Source: Hemileia vastatrix (Eukaryota > Basidiomycota > Pucciniomycetes > Pucciniales > Zaghouaniaceae). Taken from it: a stretch of DNA of 64,000 bases. Both the position numbers and the translations under genes were made by a program. The stretch spans positions 42,306,683 through 42,370,682 of the forward strand of contig JASXTE010000002.1 of NCBI GenBank assembly GCA_030280995.1, read 5' to 3'. The stretch's first letter is position 1. Each line of letters begins with the position of its first letter. Of the stretch, positions 37,779-49,360 are shown in pieces. The notes beneath the pieces are model-generated. The model saw only the letters and a list, made by a program, of their open reading frames with translations, was not told where the DNA came from and did not search any database.

Positions 37779-38870
37779 TGTAGACAATCCTATAGTACTA
37801 GCTATAGGCCTTGACCAAGGGAGTTGGAGAAAAACCAGGGAGAAAATCTCCTGTCCCTTTAGAAAAATAGAGTGAGATTTACTTGCTAAAGTAAGTTGAT
37901 TCCTGTTTTGCTAAAGCTCCTTTTTAACACACTTAACTGCTTGATGAGCCAAGAAAGTAGTCACCAGATAGACTACCAGACCAAAGAACTGAAATGTAGA
38001 ACAAAGTCCACACCAGAGACAGCAAAGATACTTGATGTAGGCTGCAAATCCACACCAGAGACAGCAATAATACTTTCTATAGCTTGCAAGAATATAACAG
38101 AGAAAACAGTTGCCAAAGTTAAGTTAAATGAAGAACTCACTTGCAACAAACACAGCCAATTGTGGCCAGAAAACAGTGAAAACTGAGTGAGGAACAATGA
38201 GATCACCTCCGGATGGTTGTATAATGATTAAGGTTGCCCCAAACTGTCTTATTCACTATGTACACACAGACCACTAACTAAGAGCCCTTGCGCACCCACC
38301 AATCTGGCGCCTGTACCTGCCAGATTGCATAAAAAACCCTCCTGGAGTTCTCCCCAACCTCCTAAAACAGAGGCGGGCAGGCCGCCCGACGTCGGAGATG
38401 CCGCCTGAAGCGGCCTGGCCTCCCTGAAGCCAGAAAACCAATAAAAACCACCAATCTACTTAGAAAAATTAGCTACAACTACTAAAACCTTTAAAACACG
38501 GAATTACACTATAACAACATTGTGACTTGAAATATAGAGAAAAATTAGCTCTATCCAATGGTACTAAGCACTTAACCCTAAGACTTAAGGTTAGCCCGTA
38601 AAACACAAAAAACAAAATTAAACAGCAATCTTTTATAAATGAAAAATGAGGAAATGACCCCTTAAAACTCAGAATATGAAAAATGTCTTATAGACATAAA
38701 ATATAGAGAAAAACCAGGGCTATCCGATGATAGTACCCACATACCCGCAGACCCAATATCCATGGAATAAAACCAGAAAATACCAAATTCCTTAACAGAT
38801 GTCAATTAAGACATGCACAAACAGCGCCAAATCACACAACAAAGGCCCTTGCCAATGTTGGAAGACCACA
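37779..38870 (-). repeat. 3' LTR of element C
   Basis: Plus strand starts TGTAGACAATCC and ends GAAGACCACA, next to TCCTCCCTCC, the reversed polypurine tract (38871-38880). A GC-rich block with several inverted repeats lies at about 38360-38430. Confidence 0.9.
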
Positions 38871-38918
38871 TCCTCCCTCCAATTGAGAATGTCTGCATTC
38901 TTTCTTCATCCAACCACC

Positions 38919-39559
38919 ATGTTTAACCTCCTTCCCAAATCTGCCTCTGAAATGGGCCCCTGCCAATACTGCATCAACAATAATTTAATCTGCGCCATGA
39001 CACCACCTGTTCATCCATACAGAACGTCCTGCGATGTCTGCCACTCCAGAAAGAAGACCTGCCACAGACCTGGTCCACTTTCTTCCACAACAGATTCATC
39101 TCCGCCTCAACCTGGTCCTTCTTCTGCCAGCACCAAAAGGTCTAGGCCATCCATCCTGATACCCAGATTAATCAAAAAGCTCCACCCTTCCCAGAAGAGT
39201 GCCACAACCCATAAAGCAACTAGTTCCCCCATCCCTGGTCTATCTGATGGTAAAGAACATTCATTCCTTCCTTCAACTTTAAAACTGACAACTTCTCAGT
39301 TCCTTCCTCTTCTGATAGTGATGATAACAATGTAGGATCCATTGCACCACCAACACCAACGCACTTGCCCACTATCAAGGCCAAGTTCCAACAACACACA
39401 TCTCAACAGAAACAACTTCTGCTTCACTACTTCCAATCCACTCCTGCTAGAGATCCACAGGACATTGAGAACAGAAGACACCTCATTCACCAGTTCAAGG
39501 CTAATTCTGAACACTTCATTTCATCTCTTGATTCCCTCTGTAATTCCACTAGTACTTGA
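38919..39559 (+). pseudogene. Antisense gene 1 in element C, Zn2Cys6-like
   Basis: On the strand opposite to C's own genes, between the last hairpin block and the 3' LTR. From Met 38919 (MFNLLPKSASEMG) the frame runs to 39335 and has GPCQYCINNNLIC...SCDVCHSRKKTCHR, a C-X2-C-X6-C-X12-C-X2-C-X6-C pattern that fits the fungal Zn2Cys6 DNA-binding cluster. A Ser/Thr/Pro-rich stretch follows. A frame change near 39280 leads to an acidic SDSDDNN run and a helical tail (DPQDIENRRHLIHQFKANSE) ending 39559. An open upstream extension into the LTR is probably not coding. Function unknown; a captured host gene or regulator is possible. Confidence 0.55.
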
Positions 39560-39599
39560 GTTTGATTCAGAAAAGAAAAATTGACCACACCCTCTATAG

Positions 39600-40110
39600 G
39601 ATGTAACCACAAACAACCCTCAGTTTTAAGTCTTGGGGGACCATCCTCATTCTATAGTCTTGGGGGACTCAAAAACCCTCAGTTTAAAGTCTTGGGGGAC
39701 TCAAAAACCTAAATCATAAACCCTGAACCAGAGATCAACCACATTAAGACACAGAGAAAAAACTAACATTCTGGGGTAATTGTGAATAGAGCAGCCAGCC
39801 CATCAATTACACCCAAACTTGCCTTTGCTAAATTCGGAGGCTCCCCCTGTGGATACCCTCACCAATCTTTCAAACCAACTCCAACAACAAAAGCTTTTCC
39901 CTCAGTTTATAGTCTTGGGGGACTTACAACCCTCAGTTTAAAGTCTTGGGGGACTAACACAGTGTTCAGTTTAAAGTCTTGACGGACTACTGCTTGATAA
40001 AATCTTGAAACCAGCCAGTTTAAGGTCTTGGAGGACTAACAGAAACCAGATTTCAGTTTAAAGTCTTGATGGACTGGTAAAATTTCCAGTTTAGAGTCAT
40101 AGAGGACTGT
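39600..40110 (-). repeat. Hairpin block of element C between the antisense genes
   Basis: Seven to nine TAAACTG hairpins seen on the plus strand as CAGTTTAAAGTCTTGGGGGACT and variants (39620-40100). The 21-base-loop stem-loop (39773-39813) has one mismatch in its lower stem. Confidence 0.75.
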
Positions 40111-40255
40111 CAGAATCTTGCATGAATCCGACCCAGCCAATCTCATGCAATACACACACAGCTAGACCCACAGAGTGTCCGCCTTCACTTCATCTTCTAC
40201 TCAGCACTGAAAAAATCTTCTCTTATCCTTTTCATAACCTTTCGCACCACAAATC

Positions 40256-41667
40256 ATGTCTGGATCCCCTGCTGTTGACTCCTCTACTCTTCCTTGCTTC
40301 ACTGCTCCAAGGGACTATGCCTGCAAACAGTGCATCCACATGTGCAGACCTTGCAAATTCACTCTTCCAAATCCAGAAGCCAAATTCTACAACAGGGCTT
40401 GTGACTCTTGCTATTCCAAAAAAAAGAAATGTGACAGAGATGCCCACTATCCTATTTCACCGCCTTCTCCTTCTCACAAGTACATCTCCAGATCCCCTAC
40501 CAGGTCTCCAGAACTTAGTCCATCCTCTTCCTCTCTATCTTCAGCTCCTTCCAGAAGATCCAGAAGCTCAGCTTCCCGCACTCTTCCAAAATAACCAGCC
40601 TTAGCTTCTCAAGAAACTGCTTTTATCACTGCTAAATTTGCTCCAAAAGCTTCAAAATCAACCCCTAGGCTTCAAGACCGCGTCCAGGCGGCCCGCCCGC
40701 CTCACCAAACAGCGAAAATCAGGGCCAAAACCTCCAAAAACGGCCAGAAAATAGCCAAATTCATCCAGACAACAATAACAACTCAACCCAACTACCTCCT
40801 ACTTCTCCCAAAGCAATGCGATCCACCCTTCCAAAATCCAAAAACACCAAAATTTCTCAGATTTCTAAGAGAACTGCCAGATGACCCCAAGAAGAAACCA
40901 GAACACCACACAATGCTCCACAACAACAACTTCGTCCCCAACTAAGACAAAGAAACTACACCTCTCCTCTGTCAGCCAACCACTCTTCTGACAGTTCCAT
41001 CTCTTCAAATTCTCTATCCAGAAGAGAGAAGTCTGCTTCCAAATCCCCCTCTCCTGCTCCATCCTTTAACAACCCTGGTACTCCATCACCAGCACCTCCT
41101 CCAGCTGAATCCAACAGAAATAACAACCACAACAACAACAATCTCACTGCTCCAACTTGGCCGCAGGAACCTCAGCATCCCAGTTCACCTTCTCAGGATC
41201 CTTCAGAGGAAGACCATGAGAATCCATATCTATCCCTAGTTGATCCACTCACTATGACCATAACAAAATTGTCAGAGATCCAAATCCCAGCTGCTTACAG
41301 ATTTGATGAGCTTCCAATCTGTAAGTACCAAATTAATTATTCCATTTCTTCAACAAAAAATAATTACTGATCCAATTCTTCTTGTCTAGTTGGCTTTCCT
41401 CCTCCTGAATCTATTATTTGAGTTGGCCAAACTCTTGAAACTTCTTTGACCCTGGATTTTGGAGACATGAAGAAACACCTAAGCACCATGTGTTCCAATA
41501 TGCTAAAAACCTTTGCCCTCCATGGACCCTTGAATGACTTTGAAAAATCCCTGAGAAAGCGCCTACTGGACGACCACTGGAAAATGTCTAGGATCATTAA
41601 ACACACCCTCCAGCACTCCATTCCTGCCTCTACATCCAAGTGCACCTTGATGTGGATACACAATTAA
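40256..41667 (+). pseudogene. Antisense gene 2 in element C, Zn2Cys6-like, one intron
   Basis: From MSGSPAVDSSTLPC (40256). Cysteines YACKQCIHMCRPCKF...ACDSCYSKKKKCDRD give C-X2-C-X6-C-X15-C-X2-C-X6-C, close to the fungal Zn2Cys6 cluster and parallel to antisense gene 1. A Ser/Arg/Pro-rich region follows. Stops and shifts occur (TAA 40592; frame change near 40890). A later frame ends PAAYRFDELPI at a GTAAGT donor (41322) with acceptor TTGTCTAG (41390), a 69-base intron. Exon 2 (FGFPPPESII...) has one TGA near 41419 and then a helical stretch FEKSLRKRLLDDHWKMSRII to TAA 41665. It resembles a decayed cellular-type gene rather than a retroelement gene. Confidence 0.55.
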
Positions 41668-42664
41668 TTCTTTTAAATGGTTAACAGAAAACAAAATTCA
41701 AAAAATTTAGAAATTCAGAAAATAATAAAAAATAATGAAACACAGAGACACATGAAATAAATAATAATTAAAAATAAGAAAATAGCATTGCCCGGCCAAT
41801 TGATGAGCCTTTCCCCACCAATGCTTGCGCACATCCAGGTGACCCTGATGTGGTAACACCCTATATTTTGATTTTATAATTCTTAACAACCCCCATAAAA
41901 AAATTAAAAGAAAAAAAGAGAAAAAAGAAAATAATCTAAAACTACTATCTAGCAAAAACATAACTGCAAAAATCAAAGAAAGACCAGCTCCATAAATTGT
42001 CCAATAAGGGAAAGTCCGGTCCATAGAAATGATCACTGGGTGGGCTCCCTCCAATAAGTAAAAATGATGGGAGACCACCAGTGATCCACCACCAATCTGA
42101 AAGAACCAAAGATAAAGAAGCCAGTCCCAAACCAGTTTAAAGTCATAGCGGACTTGAAACCTGAATAATAAACAACAGAACTAGAATTCAACTAGGAAAA
42201 AACAAAAGACTTGAGATAGACATTCTGGGGTAACTGTTCTACAGAGCAGCCAGCTCATCAGTTACCCCCACACTTGCCAAAATAAAATCTAGAAGCCCCC
42301 CCTGGGTACCTTCTAACAAAAACACAAAATCCAACACAATAAACCAAAACCAATAAGAGTGAAGAGTCCGGTCCTTGAAAACCAAAGCAATTTCCAGTTT
42401 AAAGTCATAGAGGACTAAAACCTTTGAAAATAAACCAATACTAGGGTTCAACCAAATGAAGAGAAAGGGTTGGAAACAGACAATCTGGGGTAACTGTTGA
42501 TAGAGCAGCCAGCCCATCAGTCACCCCCACACTTGCCAAGATCAAATCTAGAAGCCCCACCCATGGGTACCCTCTAACAAAAGTTTCCAACAAACAGATG
42601 CATAGCATCACCACAAAAAAAACCAAAATTAAAGAATAGTCCATAGTTTATCCTCATTGCGGAG
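41668..42664 (-). other. 3' non-coding region of element C with conserved stem-loops
   Basis: No gene. It holds the counterpart of A's TCACTGGTGG stem-loop (42032-42087), two copies of the GGGGTAACTG/CAGTTACCCC stem-loop (42227-42268; 42487-42527, the second with one mismatch), CCACATC-type hairpins (near 41640-41660 and 41830-41855), and TAAACTG-type hairpins at about 42132 and 42396. A CCTC/GAGG-like unit follows at about 42643-42664. Confidence 0.75.
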
Positions 42665-44123
42665 TCAATCTTCTTCATGCCTAGTGCCTCTGGGATAAAA
42701 CCTCTTCACTTGGTCTGCAGCCACCCTCTTTTTCAAGACTGCACCATCCAACTCTTCCAAAACATAAGAACCTCCAGACACCTGAGACCTGACTCTGTAA
42801 GGTCTGTTCCATCTGTAGGCAAACATTTTTCCCCACTGACTCTCCAAGCTTCTATTATACATCAAAACCAAACAACCAGGTTTCAAGGGATTCCTGAGTC
42901 TATGAGCCAACTTCTTGTCCCAGTATCTGACTGATTGATTCCTAATCTTCATCATTTTAGAGTATGCCTTCTCTTGACATTCCTCTCTACATTCCAACTG
43001 TTGCATCCTGGCACAGAGCAAATCTTCTGTTGAGTGCACATCATCCCAATCAATTCCAAGATAAGAGACAGCTTCCAAGTCCACTGGTAGAGCGGCTTTT
43101 TGACCAAACATTAGCTCATAAGGAGAATAGCCAGTTGTCCTCTTCACAGTGACCCTATCAGCAAATAAAACCAAGGGTAAATAATGCCTCCACTTTTCGG
43201 CACTATCTCCACACATCTTCACCAAAGCATTCTTGATAACTTGATGGCCTCTTTCAACCATGCCTTCAGCTTCAGGATAATACGGTGTAGCCACTCTAAC
43301 CCTAGAGCCCACACTAGCCACAGCTTCTTTAAATTCGGCAAAAAAACTCTGGCCCGCCATCAACAGTCACCAACTTCATCAACCCATACCTATAAATCCA
43401 CTCCTTCTTCAAAAACTCTGCCACATTCTTGGAAGTCAAATTAACCAGAGGCACTGCCTCAACCCAACCAGACAAATCATCCCTAGCAACAATCAAGTAT
43501 TTATACCTGCCCTCTTTTATATGGACAGCATCCAGACTGACCCTTCCAAAAACAGTTGATTCACCAGTAGCACGGCCCACCTCTTTAGGTTTCAAGTGAC
43601 TTCTTCTTTGACATTCTTCACAAGATTAAAACCAACCCTGCACAGCCAACTTCATACCTGGCCACCAAAATCTGTCTGCTACTCTTCTATAAGTCTCCCC
43701 AAAGCCTCTATGACCAAGGTCTTCATGCAAAGACTTCAAAACCAAATCTTGACCCTTCTTCTGAGTCACCACCACTTGAGGATTAGGATGTCTCCTTCTC
43801 ATCAACCGCCTTCCTGACACATAAAATCCAGGACTCTTCTTCTTAATTGCCAACCAAGTATCATCATCACAACTATCTGGCCTCTCCAAGGTCAACAGAT
43901 ATTTCACCAAAATAAAATAAAACCCAGATTGACCCCAGGTCTCATCTTCAAAATCCAACAAAACAACATCCAAGGGTACAACTCTGTCATCAAAATCACC
44001 AGTGTGAACATGAGCCAATTGAGCAGCCCAACCAGGACACCAATCCTTAAATTTTGGCACATCCTTCTCTTTCCACTGAACCTTGTGAGAATCCAGTTCA
44101 CTAACAAAAACACCCTTTTCCAA
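42665..44123 (-). pseudogene. pol: Integrase of element C
   Basis: Zinc-binding part HEDLGHRGFGETYRRVADRF followed, after an in-frame TAA near 43627, by SCEECQRRS. Core: VSLDAVHIKEGRYKYLIVARDD and VTVDGGPEF, then a frame change near 43350 and YYPEAEGMVERGHQ. The C-terminal part is close to A2: SVRYWDKKLAHRLRNPLKPG, VLEELDGAVLKKRVAADQVK, ending RGTRHEED at the hairpin repeat. Not functional because of the stop and the shift. Confidence 0.85.
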
Positions 44124-44147
44124 TTTTGAGCTGTCCCAAACAACAAC

Positions 44148-44770
44148 TCAATCTTCATCAACAAAAACATCCTTATCACCAGAATCAAGATCAGATCCAG
44201 CCAGTTTAGCCTCTTGGGGGAGGTCAGAACAATCATCCAGTTTAGCCTCATGGGGGAGGAAAGAAAAGTCCTCAGCACCCTTTGTGCTGGCCCTAATCAC
44301 TGGAACATCTTCTTCAAACTCTTCAGAATCAGAATCCTCATCTGTAGGTGGCCTCCTTGATAATCCATCAGGCATAGTAAAAGTTTTACCTGGTTTGTGT
44401 ACCAGGTCAAAAGAAAAATGTTGAATAAATGCCACCCACCTAGTCATTGGAGCATTTGGAAGACTAGGTGTATTGATCATCTGAACCAAAGATTTTGCAT
44501 CCACCTGCAGCTCAAAATGCTGCCCCCACAAAACCGTCTGTAGCTTCTTTAAAATTTTAGCTACGCCACACAATTCCAACTTAGGTTGAGAATACCTAGA
44601 TTCCACCTCATTAAACACCACAGACTCATAACTTACTGGCCTGACCCTCCCAGTCTTATCCTCCTGAGACAAAACAGCACCAGCAGCAATTTAACTTGAG
44701 TCCACTTCCAGATAAATCTTTCCAGCACCAACACCATAATCCAACTTGTGAAGAGTAATATCTTCTCCAA
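44148..44770 (-). pseudogene. pol: RNase H and linker of element C
   Basis: VSYESVVFNEVESRYSQPKL and HFELQVDAKSLVQMINTPSL match A2 RNase H, then KPGKTFTMPDGLSRRPP. The linker has two hairpin-encoded peptides, LPHEAKLDD and LPQEAKLAG. An in-frame TAA stands near 44690, where A2 has Gln in SSQVAAG. The frame ends with a TGA at 44148; integrase continues in the same frame. Confidence 0.8.
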
Positions 44771-44779
44771 CAACCTTTT

Positions 44780-46017
44780 TCAGCTTCTGAAAAGCCTCTT
44801 CACACTCTTCCGTCCATTCCCAATCTGCATCTTTCTGGTCAACCTCCTTAAAGGTGAAGCCAACAAAGAAAAATCCTTAATGAAAATCCTGACATATACA
44901 CATACACCCAAAAATCCTCTGACTTCAGTAGTATTTTTAGGCCTTGGCCATGCCTGAATTTTATTAATCTTCTTCTTTGCCATAATCCTTCCCTCTTTAC
45001 ATACCACATGACCCAGAATTTCCAAAGCAGAAACACAACAACAGAATTTTGACCCTGAAATGGTCAAACCAGCCTCTTCAATCCTAAACAACACTCTCTC
45101 TAGAGTTATTGCATATTCCCACACAAGCCTCCTTATTCTAGGGTTCTCCGATAACACCTCATTACCATAATCAGTGGATGGTCCTCTTATTCCACCATCA
45201 TCAATAAAAATACCAGCATGAGTAGGAACCTCATCCTGCAAAATCCAAGCCATCTGTGCTTGATAAACTGCCACTGAATTAGTTGCTCCTTGAGGAAACC
45301 TAGTGAGCTGAAATCTTCCCAAATGAGTCTCAAAAGTTGTGAGAGGCTTTGAATCCGTATGGAGTTCCCTCTCATCATAACCACCCATAATATCACCCAA
45401 ACCATAACACACCCTTCCAGCAAAAGCTTCAAGAAAATCCTCTGCACTTGGCGGCATACCAGCGTCCTTGATAGTGACTCTATTCAAGGCTCTAAAATCA
45501 TGAACCACCCTCAACTTTCCATTCTGCTTCTTTACACAGAACACTGGACTTGAGTAACTGGATGTTGATTGTTCATATAACCCAGTCGTGACTCTTTCCC
45601 TAACAATCTCTAAAAAATCCTCTCGAATAGCGGCTGGAATTGATAGAGGTTTGATTTGCCAAGGTTCATGACAAACAACAGGAATCAAGTAAGGTTCCCC
45701 ATAAGAGTGCTTCAATACACCCCTTTCCTCCTCAACAAATGCCACCGCTTTTTCCCTTAGCACAATAACATGCAACAACAACTTCTTTTCTTCCTCAGAC
45801 AACCACCCATCAGGACCAAAATTAACAACTTTCAATCTTTCCACGGTCACCCTTCCGTCTCTACAAATTCTGGAGGATTCTTCACCAAAGGAGTACAGTA
45901 CGGATCTCTTGACAAAAGAGGTCTCTTCAAAGGCGGATTCAAGCCCACAGGCATAGGCTCATTGACAGGCCTAATCTTCTGCGCTACCTTCTTATACTTT
46001 GCCCCTCCACCTTCAAC
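44780..46017 (-). pseudogene. pol: Reverse transcriptase of element C
   Basis: VERLKVVNFGPDGWLSEEEK, SPVFCVKKQNGKLRVVHDF, GGYDERELHTDSKPLTTF, FIDDGGIRGP and LEILGHVVCKEGRIMAKKK are clear RT and connection segments of the same lineage as A. A frame change near 44830 (LTRKMQIGNG) and another near 45850 break it. The motif is FIDD, as in A. Confidence 0.85.
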
Positions 46018-46866
46018 TTAAGGGATCTTCAGGAAATCTTCACCACCAGACCTGGAACAAAAACCAAGGGTTTCCCCATTGCTCACATGTGTGGCCAAGG
46101 TAATGTTTTTGAAAGGTGTAGAAGAAACCCTAGCGGTGCACAATTGGGAGGACTTACTTTTAGACCCCAATCTCACCACTCCAAAACTTTTCCACAATTC
46201 CACATCTTCATCCTCACTTCCAACTTCCAAATCTTCAAATCTTGATTCATCTTCTGAATCACATCTTCTAAAATTGTGCAGTTTATCCTCATGCTGGAGG
46301 TCCAAAAATCGATCTTGATGATCTTCTCTCTTCAAAATTTTCTGCAGTTTAACCTCATGCTGAAGGCCCAAAAATAGATCTTGACGATCTTCACAAAAAT
46401 ATTTTGCATCTTCTTTCTTCATTATCTTCAGATTTTTTTCTTGATTTTCATGAATTATCTTGAAATTTTTATCTTCTTTTCTTGAGTTTTCTTCTGACCT
46501 ACAAAAATAACCAGGGGTTTCCACAATGCTCACAGGTGTGGCCCAGGTAATGTTTTTGAAAGGTGTAGAAGAAACCCTAGCAGTGCACAATTGGGAGGAC
46601 TTACTTTTAGACCCCAATCTCACCGCCCCAAACCTTTTCCGCATATCTTTCAATAAAGATATATAACCAATCTTCTTCTTTGAACTTGAATTAAAAATAA
46701 TTAAAAATCTTGAGAGAGAACAGAGACTTGATAAAAAACTTGATGAATACTTGCAGAGAAAAGAAACATTAAAAAAGAGAAAGTTGAAAATCCACTTGGT
46801 ATATCTCCAAGGGAGCTGACCTACTACAACCTGGGATTTCCTCATCTCGGAGAGAGGTTGTAGCAC
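46018..46866 (-). pseudogene. pol: Pol N-terminal region of element C with internal duplication
   Basis: Corresponds to A2 Pol before RT; a frame change near 46770 separates it from the frameshift site. Two hairpin-encoded peptides (LQHEVKLQK, LQHEDKLHN). A segment of about 113 bp is present twice (46081-46194 and 46528-46640), encoding VRLGSKSKSSQLCTARVSS both times. A does not have this duplication. Confidence 0.7.
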
Positions 46867-46897
46867 TAGGGTGATCAGCCCTTATTACTCTAAAAAA
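46812..46897 (-). promoter_or_regulatory. -1 ribosomal frameshift element of element C
   Basis: Minus-strand T-TTT-TTA (46891-46897), GAG, stop TAA (46885-46887). After 9 bases comes outer helix GGGCTGATC (46873-46881) with GGTCAGCTC (46812-46820), and inner helix CTACAACCT (46854-46862) with AGGTTGTAG (46823-46831), fully paired. Three base pairs differ from H0 by compensatory double changes. Confidence 0.82.
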
Positions 46898-49267
46898 GAC
46901 AGACTCTCAATAGAGCCTGAGCCGCACTCCAAAAAACCAGAGGCAGCACCCACTTCCTTCCTTCTCCTGCAGCAGTCCATGCACTGGCACATTGAAGATA
47001 AACCAGGCCTAGTCTCCCAACCATCCTCTCCAGGGGATGACAACCTCATGTGAAGCCTCCTTTCCTCTTCACCAGTCAACTCCAAACTGATTCTCAAATC
47101 AAATTGATAACCAATTCTTGCCTGAAAATCCATCATGAATGGCCCACCCAAAACTGCTTTTACATTACCTTTAGCAATGTAAAAATGAACCTTCCCTGAG
47201 GCTCCTCCAACATCTAACTTCACAAACTCTGAAGGTCCAACCAATTCAGTGACATGGCAACCGATCCCTATCAAATTCCCACCAATACCAGTTTTGATGG
47301 GGAGGCCCATATGAGTTGCCTCAAACAAAGAAATCAGGTTTATCTGAGAACCTGAATCCACCAATGCCCTTGCCTCCCTGCCATTCAGAGTGACATTGAC
47401 ATATCCCAGAGGAGCAGAAAAATGAGTTTCCAACCCCTCACCAAACTTTTCAGCAGAATCACAAATGTATTCTACCTCACCAGAAGAAACCCTTCTCCTG
47501 GTCAACAACTTCTTCTGCCTATCAGCCAACCCTGGACTGATAGCAAACAATTCCCCATAAGATAGGGAAACCTGACCCTGGTTCATCCTTTCCAGGACAG
47601 AGTCTATAACATTAACTTGACCAGACACTACTGGCCTCTCAAAGTGAGCTCTTTGCTTCACCACCTTGGTCCTAGAAGATTCTTGAGGACCAGCACCACC
47701 AACAGATTTACCATTAACAGGAACCAAACCAGATCCCTCACCAGAACCTCTGACTCCAACAGGCTTTGGCAATGAAGCCAAAGGGACATCCTCCTCAGAG
47801 TCAGAATCCACCTCCATTGGCATTGGCTCACCATTCAGGTCCAATGCACCAAAACTAGGGGGGCCCATGTCAGCCATACCTTTCTGCATCTTGTACAGCT
47901 CCTCTTTGCTGTAACTTTTCCTAGCCGCACTCAGCTTAGGATCACCCTTTGAAGCATTTGGCTTTGGTTGGGCCTGAGAACTGCTCTTAGGCCTACCCAC
48001 CTTCCCTGCTTCCACATCATAAACACCAGCCAAGCATTCACCACTTGACTGTCCACCACAAGAATACAACTCCAAACCACCAAAAGAAGTAGAAAAAGAG
48101 ACCTTATTGACCTCCTTCCCCTTTCCCTTGACGTCCTCATCTACCTTAACAGAAGACTTCCCCTGATCAGGAATCTCCTCAAACCTTGGCCTCCTTTGAT
48201 TGAGACCACCCCTTCTCCTGACCAAATCAACAGGAGCCTGCCCCTCGCTGGGCTTCACAAAAGAACCGTCAGGGAACTTAAAAACACTGCCATCAAACTC
48301 CACTTTTCCTTCAGACTCATCTCTGTTCAGTGCCCAACAATCATTGGACCTGTGCCCCCTCCTACTACAATAAGAGCAAACCCAAGGATCACTCCTACCA
48401 GCCCTCCTTTCAAAATCTCTTGGCTGAGAAGGTGCCTTATTAACCTTCTTGGCCTCCTGGACAAAAATGTGCAGCTGTTTTGTCAGATCAGCCAGCTGCT
48501 CCACCATTGGGTCCCTCTCCTGTTTGGGAACCTGCACCAAATTCTTCTCCTCCTTCTTCTCCCTAACTTCCTCTTCAGCCAAAGCCTCACTGACTTTGCT
48601 GACATACTTGGCACACCCCTCCTGATAGGTGTCCACAGCCAATAACTTCAGATGGGCCTCAACAGATTCCTTCACCTTATCCAAGGCAGGCAACTTCTGA
48701 TCCCCATTAGAAAGAGTTTTCATCAATTCCTTTCTTGACAACTCCTTCAACACATCCATCCTGACATCTTTAGCCAGGGCAGACCAAAAAACATCTTTGG
48801 CAGCATTTTCATATGCCAGCTCCTCCACTTCCACCAAATATTCCACCACAGGATCAAACTGTAGCAGAAACTTCCTGTAACTATGTTAGTTACCAACACC
48901 ACCATAAGATTGCCATTCACTGAAAACCTTGTTCAGATCCACCATAGTGAACCTGACACCCCATCTATCCACCATTTCCCTACACAACAATTTCCAATCC
49001 CTCTTCTTGTAGCCAGACATGGCCACAATCTCCTTCTCCACTGACCTATCACCAATGAAGAAGATAATCTGCTTCACTATGTCCAGGTAGGAAGCACCAT
49101 CCACCCCAGAAGCAGTTTCATACTTCTCTAGAAACCACTTGACATCCTCCCCATTAAACTTGGTACCATCCCAAGTTTTAATTCTCACACACTCCCTAAC
49201 CATCACAGAAGGAGGACCATCCCCCCCCACTGACAGTCACCACAGGAATAGCAGAACCAGAAGCCAT
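46885..49267 (-). pseudogene. gag: Gag-protease of element C
   Basis: Start MASGSAIPVV at 49267. An 8-base G run (49221-49228, plus-strand C) probably causes a frame change into PSVMVRECVRIKTWDGTKF. One TAA at 48886 interrupts the capsid. Then: capsid (EYLVEVEELAYENAAKDVFW, MVEQLADLTKQLHIFVQEAK), zinc knuckle CSYCSRRGHRSNDC (about 48338-48379), DSDSEEDVPLASLPKP linker, protease ARALVDSGSQINLISL, Cys-rich end CQCMDCCRRRK, stop after SLSFLE in the frameshift site. Nearly full length, about 790 residues, with two lesions. Confidence 0.85.
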
Positions 49268-49338
49268 TCCTCCAGTCCAAAACACCAAAAAGAGCCAACC
49301 AAAGCAAACAGAGATTCCAAAGAACTAGCAATTTCTAC

Positions 49339-49356
49339 ACCCCACATTGGGCGCCA
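49339..49356 (-). other. Primer-binding site of element C
   Basis: TGGCGCCCAATGTGGGGT on the minus strand, four bases from the LTR. It differs from the family-A site by one base, so the same tRNA is likely used. Confidence 0.8.
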
Positions 49357-49360
49357 GAAA

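Noticed and set aside
42677..43817. Plus-strand ORFs of 60-86 residues across element C integrase
   Set aside because: Shadows of the minus-strand integrase, which has clear motifs.
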